From positions 38,732,684 to 38,796,683 of the forward strand of contig CP141128.1 in assembly GCA_035236585.1 (NCBI GenBank): a stretch of 64,000 nucleotides of DNA, read 5' to 3'. Origin of the DNA: Warburgia ugandensis (lineage: Eukaryota > Streptophyta > Magnoliopsida > Canellales > Canellaceae). Under the pieces are notes generated by a model. That model did no database searches, was not told the DNA's origin, and saw only the letters and a list, made by a program, of their open reading frames with translations. Each line of letters begins with the position of its first letter. The first letter of the stretch is position 1. Made by a program: the position numbers and the translations under genes. Shown in pieces: positions 36,257-49,599 of this stretch.

Positions 36257-39200
36257 TGATAGCTTGGTTTTTTGTAACACATTTTGTAATACATTTTCAA
36301 AGGCAGGGCCCTTAGTAGTAAAAAAATTTCACAAAACAAAGCACCAGGAATTCTTTTCTTTAGAACTTATTTTGAGAAACACAAGTCATTGAAGGAATAT
36401 ATTTTTATCAAATTTCAGAATCCATCCAGTGGTTCACAGTACAGCCCAAATCCATTACAATATTTGTCCAAATTGCATAATCCAAAACTCAAAGCTCATG
36501 ATACAATGAAACTCTCATTACAGCACAATACTCTCAAATAAAACAAAATACATGTCTTCAAGGGGTATGCCCTGATGATTATTCTCTTCAAGTCTTCTAC
36601 AGTCTTGAGCTCCTAACACTCCTTTGTATCTGAGATATTATAAACATTGAAATATTTACGATATCTCAGCAAGCTATGCTTGGTAGGGGATTCAAGAAGC
36701 ATAATAATTGACTGTATAATTCTAATACTTCATAATCCCGTTATTCATAAACATACTTCTGTATCTAACTCTTTACTTTGTCATATATGTACATCCTTAT
36801 ACATACATACTATACATGGATAAATCTATCAAATTTATGAAAGTAGTCAAATATCATTACCAACTAAGCTGATCAATTCTTTCCACTATGAGAAATTAGT
36901 ATTTCAGCTAATCCTATACTAGGAATTTCTCTTCTTGGGAAATACTGGTAATATACAATTACCTAGCATTTCATCATGCCAAGACATAAAGCATTTCACT
37001 GTGCCTATCTCATATGTATCATAATGCAAAATAATCAAAGGACTACCATGCTGCAATCCGATCCATACTACCGTGCTTGGATAACTGCCTTGTTTACCAC
37101 TGATACCACGGTGGAAAATATTGTGTCACTGCACTTATGGGGAGATAGGACTTTCACAATGATGGCTTTCCTATAATTGCCCCACCCGACTTTTAGCCTC
37201 TCATAGGGCAAGGTATCTCCAAGTCATCACAACTCCCCTAGCATAGCATCCTCAGGCTTATGCCTATTTAAAACAAAACCCAAGCCTCAATGCTTGTATG
37301 TAAAATAGGTTTCATGCGTATCAGACAATCTGTTCGTTTACTTAGGGCTGGAATATCTTTTAGTTCCATATTCACTTAGAGTCTAGTCCTCAATTCTAAC
37401 TTAACCATTTTATATGTGTTTGGTTGGATTATAAGGGTTTCAGGAGATTTAATACAAGTATTAAGATTACACTTGTCAACATAAGGTCATGTGTTCAACA
37501 TGTACATCCTATGTAGATGCATTCATAAATCCTCCTACCTTCAAGTAGTGATCCATCTCTTCAGATCCTCCATGATCCTGACTAGTGTATGAAATCTGCA
37601 AATCTATACGTACTATCAATACATATACAATCTGAATAATCCTATCTATATTCTTTGTCTAATCTTGTCCTTTGATATAAAGGATCTAGATCTTTTGTCC
37701 TATCATGATATATCCTCCTCAGATAGTGTCTATCCTATTGATCAATAGATTGAATAATTAGAATGATCTTCCAATTTTTCAGATCTAAGTATTTTATATT
37801 CTAAGTCTTTGCATAATCCTTACTTTGATCTTGATCTTTCATAGATCCTTTGATCAACAATTTATACTTGTTGATAAAGATCAAGAACATAGATCTTTTA
37901 TCATCTAGTTCTCCTTTGATCTAAGTTTAATTGTTTGATCATCCCTAAGGAGGATGATCTTGGTTCTCTTCCTTGAATCATATTTGATCAAGGGTTCTGA
38001 TCTTCTATTTGACCTAAGATCTTCCATTCTATTTGATCTAAGTTGCAAGCAATATATATATATCATCATGAAGAAGTTTTTTTTTTTTTTTTTTTTTTTG
38101 TTCTTGATCATTCAAGATCCAATGGATCTTGTTTGATCATCCTTATCTTACTTACAATTTTTATTAGGGTTAGATAATTTACTAACCTTTTATGCTCTTA
38201 TTATTATTATTATTCAACCAGTTAATGTTTTACTAGTTGAAGATAACTTATTTTAGCCTAAGTCTAGATTGCTCCTCTTATTTTCAATTGGCTAAGGCTT
38301 ACTAACTGAATGGGTGAACACAAAGTGATTACTTCAATCCTCTTGTAAGGAGGCGTTTAGACTTCATAAATATCAACGGAAGGTAGGGGAAGAGTGAGGC
38401 TCTATTAAAAAACTACCTTAACCACCACGTTCAACATTCACTAGAGTGACCTTAGCTCAACTTTTCATAAGATTCCTAGAGCATGTTAACTCTAAGTACT
38501 CTTTCTAATTTATTTAAATTAAGTCCATGAACATTTAAAATGTCATTCATGGGTTTATTATTCTCCTAGTTTGGGCCAAGGATTTGATAATCCTTATATT
38601 ACCCTACTAACTATAGCCCTTACTAATTAAGTCCAAGTCAAATAATTCACTTTTATTTGTGTCATGAAACTCTACTTTCTCATTAGATTCCATTTTTGGT
38701 ATTTTATGCTCTTTATCTCATAACTACTTTAACAATTAAATCTACTAATAAAATTTAACCATCAATGAATTACAACTTTAAAACATAAAACTACGTAATT
38801 GAACAACCTAATGATTATGGTACAAGGTACTTAAGATTATACTAGCATGATTTCTAACTAATGTACTTTATCTAATAAACTCAAATTAAACTATCATGGA
38901 CCTAAGGTATCATCTTATACCATGGTCTAATCTAACATGAAATCCTAGCATGGTCCTAAGTTACAATTCATCATTCATGAATAATTTTATGGACATTTGA
39001 TATGAACTTATATTAAAATAATCTATCATGGATCCTATATTCATGAAATAAATCAAATGAAATCAATGCATAACTCAAGCTAACCCATTTCTCATTATTA
39101 AAGCTTTTACTTATGATCCAACGTTTAGATCTTAGGTCTTTTCCTTTTTAATCAAGGGTTTTAATTAATTTTTAGGGCTTTTACTCCATTACGGTCCAAG

Positions 39201-41068
39201 ATCATATCCCTTTATTTTTGGTCATATTCAATCCTTGATCTCAATGGATTCCATCATAATATCATTCATTTAATCCTTCCCAAGGGTCTGATCATACTTG
39301 ATCTTATTGATCAAGTGGGTCCCTTTGTATTTTTAGGGGTTTTCTACCATAAAGGATAGATCCCTCAATTTATGAACTTAGATCTGTCTAAATAAGTCAT
39401 GGCTATCACATTATTTTAACATTATATCATCAGTAAATCAGATCCCTATGATCTGATCATCTCAGATCTTAAAGATCATGAAAATTAGAAGCTTAATTCT
39501 TAAATATAAAAAGTTTCATGAAGAATTTTTTATATGTTATGATTTCAGAAGAAAATAGAAGTTATAAGCTTTTCATAGCTTCTTTCCTATCTCAATTTGG
39601 AGTTCAGATGACTCCATAATTGAACTGTGAATTTCATAGTCATTCCTAAGGTTTAGATTTGATTTGGGCTCAGCGGAATGGACAGCCCAGATAGAACGGG
39701 TGGAGTGGGCCTGTCGAGGGAAAGGGTCGGCGTGCTCCCATCACTAGGACGCAAGAGTGACGCAATCCCCCAAGATCAGCTATCGTGCGCTCGTCCTGTT
39801 AGGACAACACCACACGCGCGCGGAGATGTTGCCACAAGGTGCTTCTCTGTACGGCATTTTGTAGCACGTCTCGCCATCTTGCTTTGATTTGGGAGATCGA
39901 GCAGTCTGTTTTGGATCGTTCAATCAATCCTCTTCAATTAATAGCTCAAAACTCTATAAACACCCTAGGGGTTTTGGACCCTTCTAGATTGAATGGATGC
40001 TCAAATTTTCCATCTGAGCCCTCCATCATCCAAAATTGAAGGGTTCTAGTCCTTGCTTTATTTTTATAAATTTTAACCTAAAACTACTTACAAAAAATTA
40101 AAAATTACATAAAAAACTTGAAATAAGTATAAGAAGTGGTTCCACCTACCTAATTGGAGAAAAAACGTAGATTTGAAGCCCAACTTGAAATAATACCCTT
40201 TGATGATAATATAGCCCGATAGTCCCTTGTTTTGTGATTTGCTGTTGATTGCACCGTTGGATCTTAAAATTGATTTAGGGGTTTTGTAGATAAGGTAGTC
40301 TAGGATTGTATGGATGGTGGGATTTGTTAGATTCAATTTGGAATAGAGTTCTTAATTGAATTAAGGTCTCTTATTCCAATTAGAGAGAGGAGAGAGAAAG
40401 TGCAAGAATGGATATTTTTGGGAGTTTTGGAATTTGGGGAAGGAATCTAGATATGATTTTTCATAGTAAGCAAGATGATTTTTTCAGAATTTTAACGAAC
40501 ATTTTTGGAGGGGTATTTATAGGCGTTTTGCATTTTTCATAATTACTTGTAATAATTATGTTTTAAATATTAAATTAACATTGGATCCTCCACTATCACC
40601 TCCTTCTCCACTATCATCTGCTAGTGGTTTGACCACTCATTACATATTGTCCAGTCGTTGGATTCGTTTGTGGGCCCCATAGGGTGTGAAAGGACCATTT
40701 TGCCCTTTTATGGAGAAAAATTCATTTTATTCTTTTGAGCTCAGAATTGAGCGTACTTAGTGGCGTTGGAATCGTATTTCTGAGTACATTCTAAATATTA
40801 ATGTCTTAAATCACAACTATGGGTAAAATTATCATTTTACCCTTTTATGATGAAAATTAGGGATTTTTCATTTTAACTCGAAATTGAACGTACTTAGTGT
40901 CATTTCGATTGGTTTTTCTGAGTACATTCATAATTTCTAAGTTTTAAATTATGTTTTAATCTCTATAAAAAGAGAATTTCCAATAACCTAATATTCCAGC
41001 CCAAAATTTCTAAAAACTTAAACCTTATTGATTTTCTCAATCAATATACAAAAATTTGGGTTATTACA
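36257..41068 (-). repeat. LTR of C1, 4.8 kb
   Basis: Bounded by TGATAGCTTGG at 36257 and TTATTACA at 41068 (plus reading). It contains a T22 run (38078-38099), a block resembling the Athila-type leader (38290-38660) and a GC-rich island (39670-39880). Small open frames inside (36976-37176, 37954-38136, 39678-40039) have no support as genes. Confidence 0.7.
39670..39880. other. GC-rich island inside the C1 LTR
   Basis: A stretch of about 200 bases that is far richer in G, C and CpG than everything around it (for example CACACGCGCGCGGAG). It sits about 1.2 kb from the LTR start. A similar island lies in the LTR at 54380-54680, also about 1 kb from its LTR start. It could be part of the promoter or leader region; the role is unknown. 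Confidence 0.6.
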
Positions 41069-41462
41069 TTCCACATCACCTTCCTTGAAAGGTGGTGCCT
41101 CCCCTCTTCCTTTACTCAGAATTAGAAAGTCCCACTCCACGTTTGGCTCCTTGCTTAAAGTCTTTCACCTTCCATCAACTTTCTATTTCCATTTTTTTCT
41201 TTCCAGGTATCTTTTTCCTCTCTTTCCTCCATCTTTCCTATCTCATTCCACACTTGATTTCCACAAGAATTCCTCTACAAGGGAAAGCATGCACCACCAT
41301 AAAAAATTGGCACCTCCATCTTTGTTTCATCCTAAAGTTTCCACCTTAAGTAACTTTTAGTCTTCTTTCTCCACCCCGTTTCCTATCATGGAGTCCAAGT
41401 TCTAATTTTCCTTCTTCTTACTAAGAAATGATCTTAGCAGATTGGAAACTCAAAAATCTATA
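41069..41462 (+). repeat. 5' LTR of element B, left piece
   Basis: The + strand reads CACCTTCCTTGAAAGGTGG, matching the reverse complement of the solo LTR near 43290. It is the part of B's 5' LTR left of the solo-LTR insertion. About 0.8 kb of the LTR start is missing; C1 sequence ends directly before it. Confidence 0.7.
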
Positions 41463-44084
41463 TGATGCAGCTTTAATATTACTTGCAAGCAAAAGAATCA
41501 ATGTAGTAATTTGCACACAAGCAAGGTCGATCTGATGAGGAATCTCATAGAATTTTTAATTGATTGGATCTTATTTAAGTTTCTTATCTTATCTAAAGAG
41601 AGACGAGTTTTGATAATCTAGGAATTCAAACAACATGGAATGAGAAACATGCATAAAATTAGCAACATAGACAAAAGGAGACTTTCTAAAAATAAAGGCA
41701 TTCAACGGAATTAGAAAATTTCCCAATCTAACATACATTCATTAAAAGAAACTAATGCAAAACTAGAATGAATGAATCTAGGAAACTTTACCTAAGAAAA
41801 CTTGATAAAAATGAAACTATGCTAAACTAACACTTTCCTAAACCTAAAACTTTCTAAAACCAAATTAGAAACTTTCTAAATTAACCTAAGAAGCAAAATA
41901 AGTAACTACTAAAATCTAAGTTAACTTAAGCAAAGAATTAACTAACAATGAACTTCAATCACCATGCACATGACCATGAAAGTGTTTGTGTGGTTCATGG
42001 AGTGAAAGATGGCTAGAAATTGTGAATTAAAAGCTAACTAAGATTCAAAATAATCAAAGAACTCACTAAACTAACTAAAAATCTAAATGGGTTCCTAATA
42101 TTTCAAGCAAACAAAGTGTATGGATTGATGGACATTGTACATGAAATGTAAGATGAAAAACTCAAGCAACATGGTGTATAAGAAACTCAAATCAAGGCGT
42201 ACAAAGCAAATTAGCAAGCACTTTTCATGGAATATAAAGCTCAAGAATTTAAGTACTTTACTACTGGAATTAGTCAGTAAAAATGGCCATCAAACAAGTT
42301 ATTCATTGACTTGAAATTACATCAAAAAGTGGTGCACATGTACTTAGAGAACAAAGCTGAAAATTGCACACTTTTCTTAAGCAAGATCTAAATTTCAAAT
42401 CAAAGATTAAACTACTCCAATGATCCCACCCTAAACTTAGATATTATGCATGTGAATTCAAGAGAGAAAAACAAAGAGAAATATGTTGGACAGAAGTAAA
42501 GAACAAGAAAATAGTCAAAGGAAAAATAAGGTGATCAAAGCAATAAATAAGAGAACATTAAGAGGGAAACAAAAGAGATTCAAGCTACTATTTCACTTAG
42601 CTGTAACTACAAGAGAAAAGGTAACATGGATCTTTAATAATTAAGCAAGAGAACTAAGAACTTATAAGGAAAACAAGGAAAGAAAGATGCACCTAGAACA
42701 AAGAAGAAACAAAGTAATAAGAGAGGAAAAGAAGCATGAAAACCAACCTTGAATTGAAGTGCCAACAAAAGAAGGAATACAAAACTTGAAGAAGGCTTGG
42801 AGAAACTTGAAGGATGAAACAAGGTTAGGCATGGTGCATCAAAGCTACAGCATTGAAGGCTTGAGAGGATGAATGTAAGAAGGAGGCATGGGCAACTATG
42901 GAGAATGGCATGGAATTCCAACCTAGGATGGGGCATGAAATTCCTTATATTATATGGGAAGATGGGATGGTGTCTATTATTTACAAATGAATTCACTTCT
43001 TAAAAAGATAAGATTTGGTTCAATTAGGAAATAAATTATGGCTAAGACTATAAGAAAGTGAGTGGAAGGTGGAAGGAGATGGATTTAGAAAGTGGGATAA
43101 GGTGGACTTTCTAAAAATAACCAAGGGGATGGGAATAAGATAGGAAACTTAAGATGGGAATTAGAAGTAAGACTCTAGGATAGGAAAGTGAGGTGGTTCA
43201 GTGGAGATAGAAGATTAGGATATGGGATGAGGTGGAAATCTAAGAATGGAATTAGAAAGGGGGAGGCATCACTTTTCAAGGAAGGTGACATCCGGACCTA
43301 TAATTCACATGGGAGATTGGAAAGAGAGAGAAAGAAGGGGAACGAGAGAGAATGATGAGAAATTTGACTTGGTTTCTCTCTTGATTGGTCTATCTATGCA
43401 TACATATCTTACCATATACTAATCACCATCAAGCTCTTCTAATTATCTCTTGAAAATCACACTTTTAGCATAGGATAATTGCTTGTAATCTCCTCTAATA
43501 GTGTGACTCCATGTGGCATGGCTCTCATTGGGCTTGGTGGCTCACTTTGGTGACTTATTGCTTGATGGCTTGAGTGGCTAAGTCCCTTTTCTTTGAGGCT
43601 TGAATGGCTTGGCTTACTTAGGTTTCCTTGTTAAACTACGAAATTTCATGTATGGCTCCAATTCTTATGCAAATGTGGTGGAATTGCATAGCTTTTTGCA
43701 TGGACCATTTTAGTCAACTTTGATGCTCCCCATTGCCTTCTTGCTTGCCTTAAGATGATCTTGAACCTTGACTGAGCTTTTAAATATAGGTCTTTGGCCC
43801 TCTTTTGATCTTGATCTTAAATCTTATCTTACTTGATCTCAAATGTTGGATCATCTGCACAACACTTACAAAAGATTAAAAGCCCTAATTAAATCTTAAA
43901 AATAATAAAAATTTACATACTTACTCTAGATTAGCTTTAAACCTACAAAATATCAAACTTTTGAATCATTAGCTCAGAAACGCATGTGTTACAAAATTTT
44001 AGAAAAACCCTACAATAATGCTATAATTTATAAAACATGGACTACTAAGTGGGTACTTTTTATACAAAATTGAATACTTATCAC
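41463..44084 (-). mobile_element. Solo LTR (B family) inserted in the LTR of element B
   Basis: A 2622-base LTR with TG...CA ends: plus reading starts TGATGCAGCTTTAA and ends AATACTTATCA. It is flanked by a perfect 5-bp target duplication CTATA at 41458-41462 and 44085-44089. No internal region is present. It lies in - orientation within a + oriented LTR of the same family, so 42.9-41.5 kb is inversely repeated at 44.1-45.6 kb. Solo LTRs arise by recombination between the two LTRs of a full element; the intact duplication implies it is younger than element B. Confidence 0.9.
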
Positions 44085-44089
44085 TATAT

Positions 44090-45557
44090 AAACCCAAGAA
44101 GTTCCACACCCAATTCAAGTAGAGGGGTGGTTCCTAACTCCTTGAAAAAGTGGAATCTCATCCAATGGTGATTTAGAGTGCTTTGGATACTATTCTTTTG
44201 GGTGCTCCATGAAATTCTTCAAGCTTATTCTCCTTTGTTCTTGGACTTCAATTCTTGGCTGGTCCCTTACTTTAACTCCTTGCTTTGTTGCTTTGTCTTC
44301 TTACTTTGTTTCTTTGCTACCTTGATTTATTTTCATGTGCACGGAGCTAGCTTATCTTTCCTTGAATCTTACTTCTACTTATCTTGTTTAATTCCTTAAT
44401 GTCTAAGTTACCTTTTCTCTGGTAGTGATAACCAAGAGAAATAGTTGCTTAAATCCCTTTTATTTCTCTCTTAATGTTCTCTTGTTTCTTGCTTTGATCA
44501 CCTTGTTTTCCCCTTGTCTATTTGTTTGTTCTTTGCTTCTTTCCTACATCTTTCTCTTTGATTTTATCTCTTGAATTCACATGCATGATATCTAAGTTTA
44601 GATTGGGATAATCAAATCATGTTTAATCTTTGATTTGAAGTTGAGAACTTGCTTAAGAAAAGTGTGCAATTTTCAGCTTTGTTCTCTAAGTAGATGCGCA
44701 CCACTTTTTGATGTAATGTCAAGTCATTGAATAAACTTGTTTGATGAGCATTGTTACTGCTAATTCCAGTAGTAAAGTAATTTAATTCGTAAGTGTTATA
44801 TTCCATGAAAAGTTCTTGCTAATTTGCTTTCCATGCCTTACTTGATTTGAGTTTCATATAGACCATGTTGCTGGAATTTTTCATCTCATGTCTCATTGCA
44901 ACACCCAGCAGTCCATACACTTTGTTTGTTTGAAATCATATGAACCCATTTAGCTTCTTAGTTACTTTAGTAAGTGCTTTAATCAGTTTCATGTTAGTTA
45001 GTTTTTACTTCATAATTTATGGCCATCTTTCACTTCATGAATCATGCGCACACATTCATGGTCATGTGCATGGTGATTTAAGTTCATGCCTAAATTCTTG
45101 GTTGATTCATTCTTTAGGTTAACTTTAGATTTCAGTAGTTACTTGTTTTGCATCTTAGGTTAGTTTAGAAAGTTTAGTTTTAGAAAGTTTTACTTTTATA
45201 AAGCTTTAGGTTTAGACAAGTGTCATTTTAGTAAGTTTCCTAGATTCATTCATTCTAATTTTACATTAGTTTCTTTTCTTAAATGCATGTTAGTTAAGAA
45301 AGTTTCTAAATCCATTGAAAATTTTTATTTTTAGAAAGTTTCCTTTAGTTCGTGTGTACTAATTTTATGCATGTTTCCCATTCCATGTTGTTTAAATTCC
45401 TTGTTTAATCAAAATTCATCTCACTTTGGCTTAGATAAGAAAATTAAATAAAATCCATCAATATCAAAATATGTGAGATTCCTCATGGGATCAACCTTTT
45501 TAGTGTATAATTACTACTTTGAATTTTGCACTTGTAAGTAATTTTAAAGCTACACCA
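44090..45557 (+). repeat. 5' LTR of element B, right piece
   Basis: It continues the LTR interrupted at 41462. It matches the reverse complement of the solo LTR, for example TGCAATTTTCAGCTTTGTTC near 44668 versus 42355, and ends near CTACACCA at 45557. A decayed tRNA-Asp-type primer site follows at 45565-45583 (TGTTACTATTGGGTA). Confidence 0.8.
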
Positions 45558-46802
45558 AATTTTTTGTGTTACTATTGGGTAATCACAACATATTTGTGGT
45601 TTGATCCTTATTTAGATTGTTTATCTCTTGTTGCAGTTTTAGGTTACATTTTATTAGAGTTTTTGCACCACTCTTGCATATTTTACTAATTCCACACAAA
45701 TTCACCATCTTTCTTTATTTTCGTCTAAGAAAAATTTGGCAAAAAGAGCAACAACTATCCTATGGGCCAAAGCTTCGTCAACTTAATTAGGATTTCCTTG
45801 CTATCTTAAATTAGGGTTTTTCAATGAACTTGTCATGAGTCCCCATTGTAATTTGTAATTATTTTTTCATTTTAAATGGGTTGTAATAATATAGGCCAAG
45901 TGTGGGGTGTGGTGGCCTCCATTTGATCTTTATTAGAAACCTCACTGTAATTTTTCCTTACCTTTTTTATTTTTTATTTTTTTTAGCATAGTTGCATTTA
46001 ATGTTGTTTGCATATTGGTTGGTAGTGTAATTCACATAGTTTAGGGTCATTCATTATGCTTGTTGTATCTTATTTAGTGTTGTTGCATTAGATTGCACCA
46101 ATATAACAAAGGTCACTTTGTTAAATAGCAATAGACAGGCATTAATTTCCTTTCCTTGTCTAACATTACATGTTTATTGCTTTATGGTTGATGGAACACA
46201 TTGATAGTATAGGCCCTATAGGAATCCTCATAAGATAAGGATTGTATTTTATCACCAAATCTATGGCCCTCTTGGCCTTTAAAAGCTTAATTTTAAATCA
46301 AGTAACAAGAGACTTAGGGTTTCAAGCTCATAGGACCCTTTTAGACGGAGGAGATCTATTGTCATTCCAATGGCTCTTGATCATTGTGGTTATAACGAGT
46401 ACGCAAAATCCAACTGATTTTTCCTATGATTTTCATTAACAGTTGTTGAGGTCTAAATGCCTCCTTCCATGACAATTTTATCAACCACGTTGGACAAGAC
46501 CTAAGTGGTAAGCAATAGTCTAGCTTGGATAAAAGGAGCTGTCTAGATATAGGTCTAAAAGGTACCATCCTACAAATTAACAAAGATTATCAAAATAGTT
46601 CTATAGTGAACCATTCAGAATTATTTGATTGTGCATCATATAGAGTTAGGAGTCACATTTAGAGTTAGGTTGCATCACTTAGGTATGTTTTTCATTATAA
46701 TGCTCACAAGGTCATCAATCTCAAAATGTTGAGTAAGTACCATTAAATTCTGAGATTGAATGTACCCATAGGCAAGGGGTAAGAAATCAAATTCCTAACC
46801 CC

Positions 46803-47420
46803 ATGGAGGAACCACCAGTAGTAGTTGAGTATAAGATCATTAGAGATTTCTATGCAGCACTCCAACTAAATGCTCCCTCATGCATCACATTACCACCCAC
46901 CAATCTAAACCACTTTGAACTTAAACTTGGAGTCATACAATTACTCCTGACATTTTATGGTCGAGAGAGAGAGAGGATCCATACATACTTATCGAGGAAT
47001 TCCTTAATATTTGTGCTACATTCAGGTTCTGAAATGTTTTAGATGATTCTATTAGACTAAGTTGATTTCCTTCTCATTGAAAAATATGCCAAATCATGGT
47101 TGAATTCTTTAGAGGTCAGTTCCATTGTTACATGGGACCAATTTTCTAAAAACTTTTTGAACAAATTCTTTATTGTTCATAAGACCAATCCCTTCATAGG
47201 GAGATTATAAATTTCCAATAGAGAGATGGTTAACAATACTATAATGCTATGAAAGGTAGAATAATTTGCTACAAAAGTGTCTGAATCATGGATTGAAAAT
47301 TTGTAACAAGTTCAGTACTTCTATGAGGCACCCAACTAGTGGAGCGGCCTTCAAGTTGAAAAATGAGATAGATGCCTGGGAGTTTTTCCATGCTTTAGCT
47401 GAAAATTCCCAGCAATGGGA
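46803..47420 (+). pseudogene. gag remnant of element B (Athila type)
   Basis: It starts with MEEPPVVVEYKIIRDFYA, then LNAPSCITLPPTNLNHFELK, the usual Athila/OTA gag opening. It ends with DAWEFFHALAENSQQWD, the conserved end of the gag core domain. In a live element this is the capsid precursor. The copy is a broken fossil. Confidence 0.8.
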
Positions 47421-48419
47421 TATTTTTATTAGGTGAGAGAGAAATACCTAGACTCAAAAGAAAGGAGGCCCTTATAAAATATGAATGACCACATATATGT
47501 CTTACAAATTTGACTCCTTGACAAGACAAGTGAACAAGGTAGAAAATTGATGCCAAACTTAATACCTTCATGGATGGAAGTGCCTCCTTGAAACTTCCAC
47601 CTAAGGTTTGTGCTATTTGTTTTAGCCTAGCACACTTGACCACAACTGACCATCTAATACAATATGCATAGAATATCTTTTAGAATAGGCGAAAGCAATG
47701 AATGCTTACCGCAATCCTATTAATAATCCTTAATCTGAGACTTATAATCCAAGATTGGCTAGGCATCCTAACTTGTCATGGTCTAGGAATAATTACCAGG
47801 GAGGACCCTTCTACACAAAACTTTCATAAACCTTGAGTTTCGTTATAGTCACCTAGTTTTCAACTTCCTCAATAACCAAAGAAACAATCAGTTAAGGAAA
47901 ATATAGAGTTACTACTTAAGAAACAAGAGGAGACTAATAAAGTGTTACATAATATCCATAATGAGAGTAGACAGAGATCAAATATAAATTCTTAAGCTAT
48001 TGCCAAATTGGAAATGTAAATGAGCCAGTTATCTACTGCAATGAATGATATAAGAAAGGGATAGTTTCCTAGCTAGCCAATTCCAAACCCTAAGGGCAAG
48101 TTTGAAATAGGGTCCAATTCACATACCTAAAGACCCCATGAGCAAGCAAAGTCTATCACTACCCTTAGGAGTGGCCTCCAAATAGATAATAAGGTAGGGC
48201 AGACTAAGGAAACAATAGAGGCGAGTGAACCATCTTAAACACAGAAGAAAGAGAATGGACAGAAATCTCCCTCTACATCTAAGCCTATAGTGGAGGCACC
48301 TTATGTGCCTAAAGCCCCATTCCCTTAGTTGTTGAATAAGGTTAAGAAAGGAACTAATTTCAATAAGATAATAGATGTGTTTAAACATGTTTCAAATCAA
48401 TATTCCATTACTCAATGCT

Positions 48420-48860
48420 ATCAAAGACATTCCTGCTTCTGCCAAACTTTTTAAAGAGTTTTGTACACAAAAGTGCATGCTTAATGTGCAAAGACAAGCC
48501 TTCCTCATTGAGTAGGTGAGCTATATAATCTAGTACTAGACCTCTCCTAAGTTTAGAGATCCAAGTTTTCCTACCATTTCTTGTGTTATAGGAAACTATG
48601 TCATTGATAGGGCACTACTTGATTTAAGGGTTAGTGTAAATTTGATGCCATTTTCTATTTACAAGAAACTTAGACTTAGTGACCTTAAGCCAACCGATAC
48701 CATCTTATTGTTAGCAAATAGATCAATGAAAAATACACATGGTATGGTTGAGGATGTTCTAATACAAGTGGATACCCAGCTTGTGTTAGACCTAATATTC
48801 AAATCCTGGTAATTATTGGATGAACATTTGGCAATGTCCAATGCCATCATCAATTATAGA
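48420..48860 (+). pseudogene. Protease remnant of element B
   Basis: It reads like the Athila protease region: CVIGNYVIDRALLDL followed by SVNLMPFSIYKKLRL, LKPTDTILLLANRSM and GMVEDVLIQVDT. The active-site DLGAS-type motif is represented by the DL...SVNL block. Broken fossil. Confidence 0.75.
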
Positions 48861-49599
48861 AATAGTGTGATGAAGTTATTTTTTGGCAATATGAAAGTAA
48901 AGCTCAATGTTTTTAGTGCCGATCTTCAGCATCTAGACTTAGATGATTCCTATGTGGTAAATTTAATTGAAGGTCTATTTTAAGATGTTGATACACCATC
49001 ATTTATCTTTGACCCACTTGGGGCAGGTCTAACACACTTTAACTATGATTTTGACCTAGAAAAATCCATTGAAGAGGTAAATAATCCCTTAGATGCTACA
49101 CCTATCATGGTTACTTCCAAAAGGGGACCTCTAGTGGAACCACTTCCTCCAAATTATGTCCCTATGCCTTTAGTAGAAAAATCACCCACCTTAGTCCTCA
49201 AGCCATTGCCTGAGAACCAAAAATATTCGCAGTTAGGACCAATTGAATCCTTAGCTATAATGATAGGCTCATATTTAGATCAAGAATAAGAAGGTAAGCT
49301 TCTTGATCTTCTCATATAACATAAGATAGACTTAGGGTCCATAGGGGACATTATAGGGATTAGCCTAGTGTGTGGATGTATAGAATTCACCTAAAAGAGA
49401 ATATTAAGCCATCTAGGGAAACACAGTGGAGACTAAACCCTAACATAAAAGAGATTGAGAGATGAAGCACTTAAACTACTAGATGTTGGTGTTATCTATT
49501 GTATATTTGATAGCACTTGGGTCAGCCCAGTTCAAGTTGTCCCCAGGAAATTCAAAGTCATGGTAATCTGAAATGAGGATAATGAGTTAGTCCCCACTT

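Larger units (their letters stand above)
36128..41068 (-). mobile_element. Long-LTR retroelement C1 (Gypsy, Del/Tekay-like?), LTR and primer site
   Basis: A 4.8 kb LTR (36257-41068) is followed, on its - strand downstream side, by a tRNA-Met-like primer site at 36240-36254 (TTGGTATTAGAGCC) and about 110 bases of leader. The rest of the element is missing. The LTR start on the - strand is TGTAATAACCCAAATT at 41068. Blocks shared with C2 (59278 on) and D (60694 on) include GTAATACATTTTCAAAGG and TGCCCCACCCGACTTTTAGC. The Del/Tekay-like placement is inferred from LTR length, primer type and similarity in layout to the element at 52217-55419. Broken fossil. Confidence 0.65.

Noticed and set aside
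38078-38099. T-run that might mark the tail of a SINE or LINE
   Set aside because: No SINE A/B boxes or LINE reverse transcriptase next to it; it lies within the C1 LTR.
42634-42996. 120-codon frame on the - strand
   Set aside because: Inside the solo LTR; no start context or homologous support in the sibling LTR.
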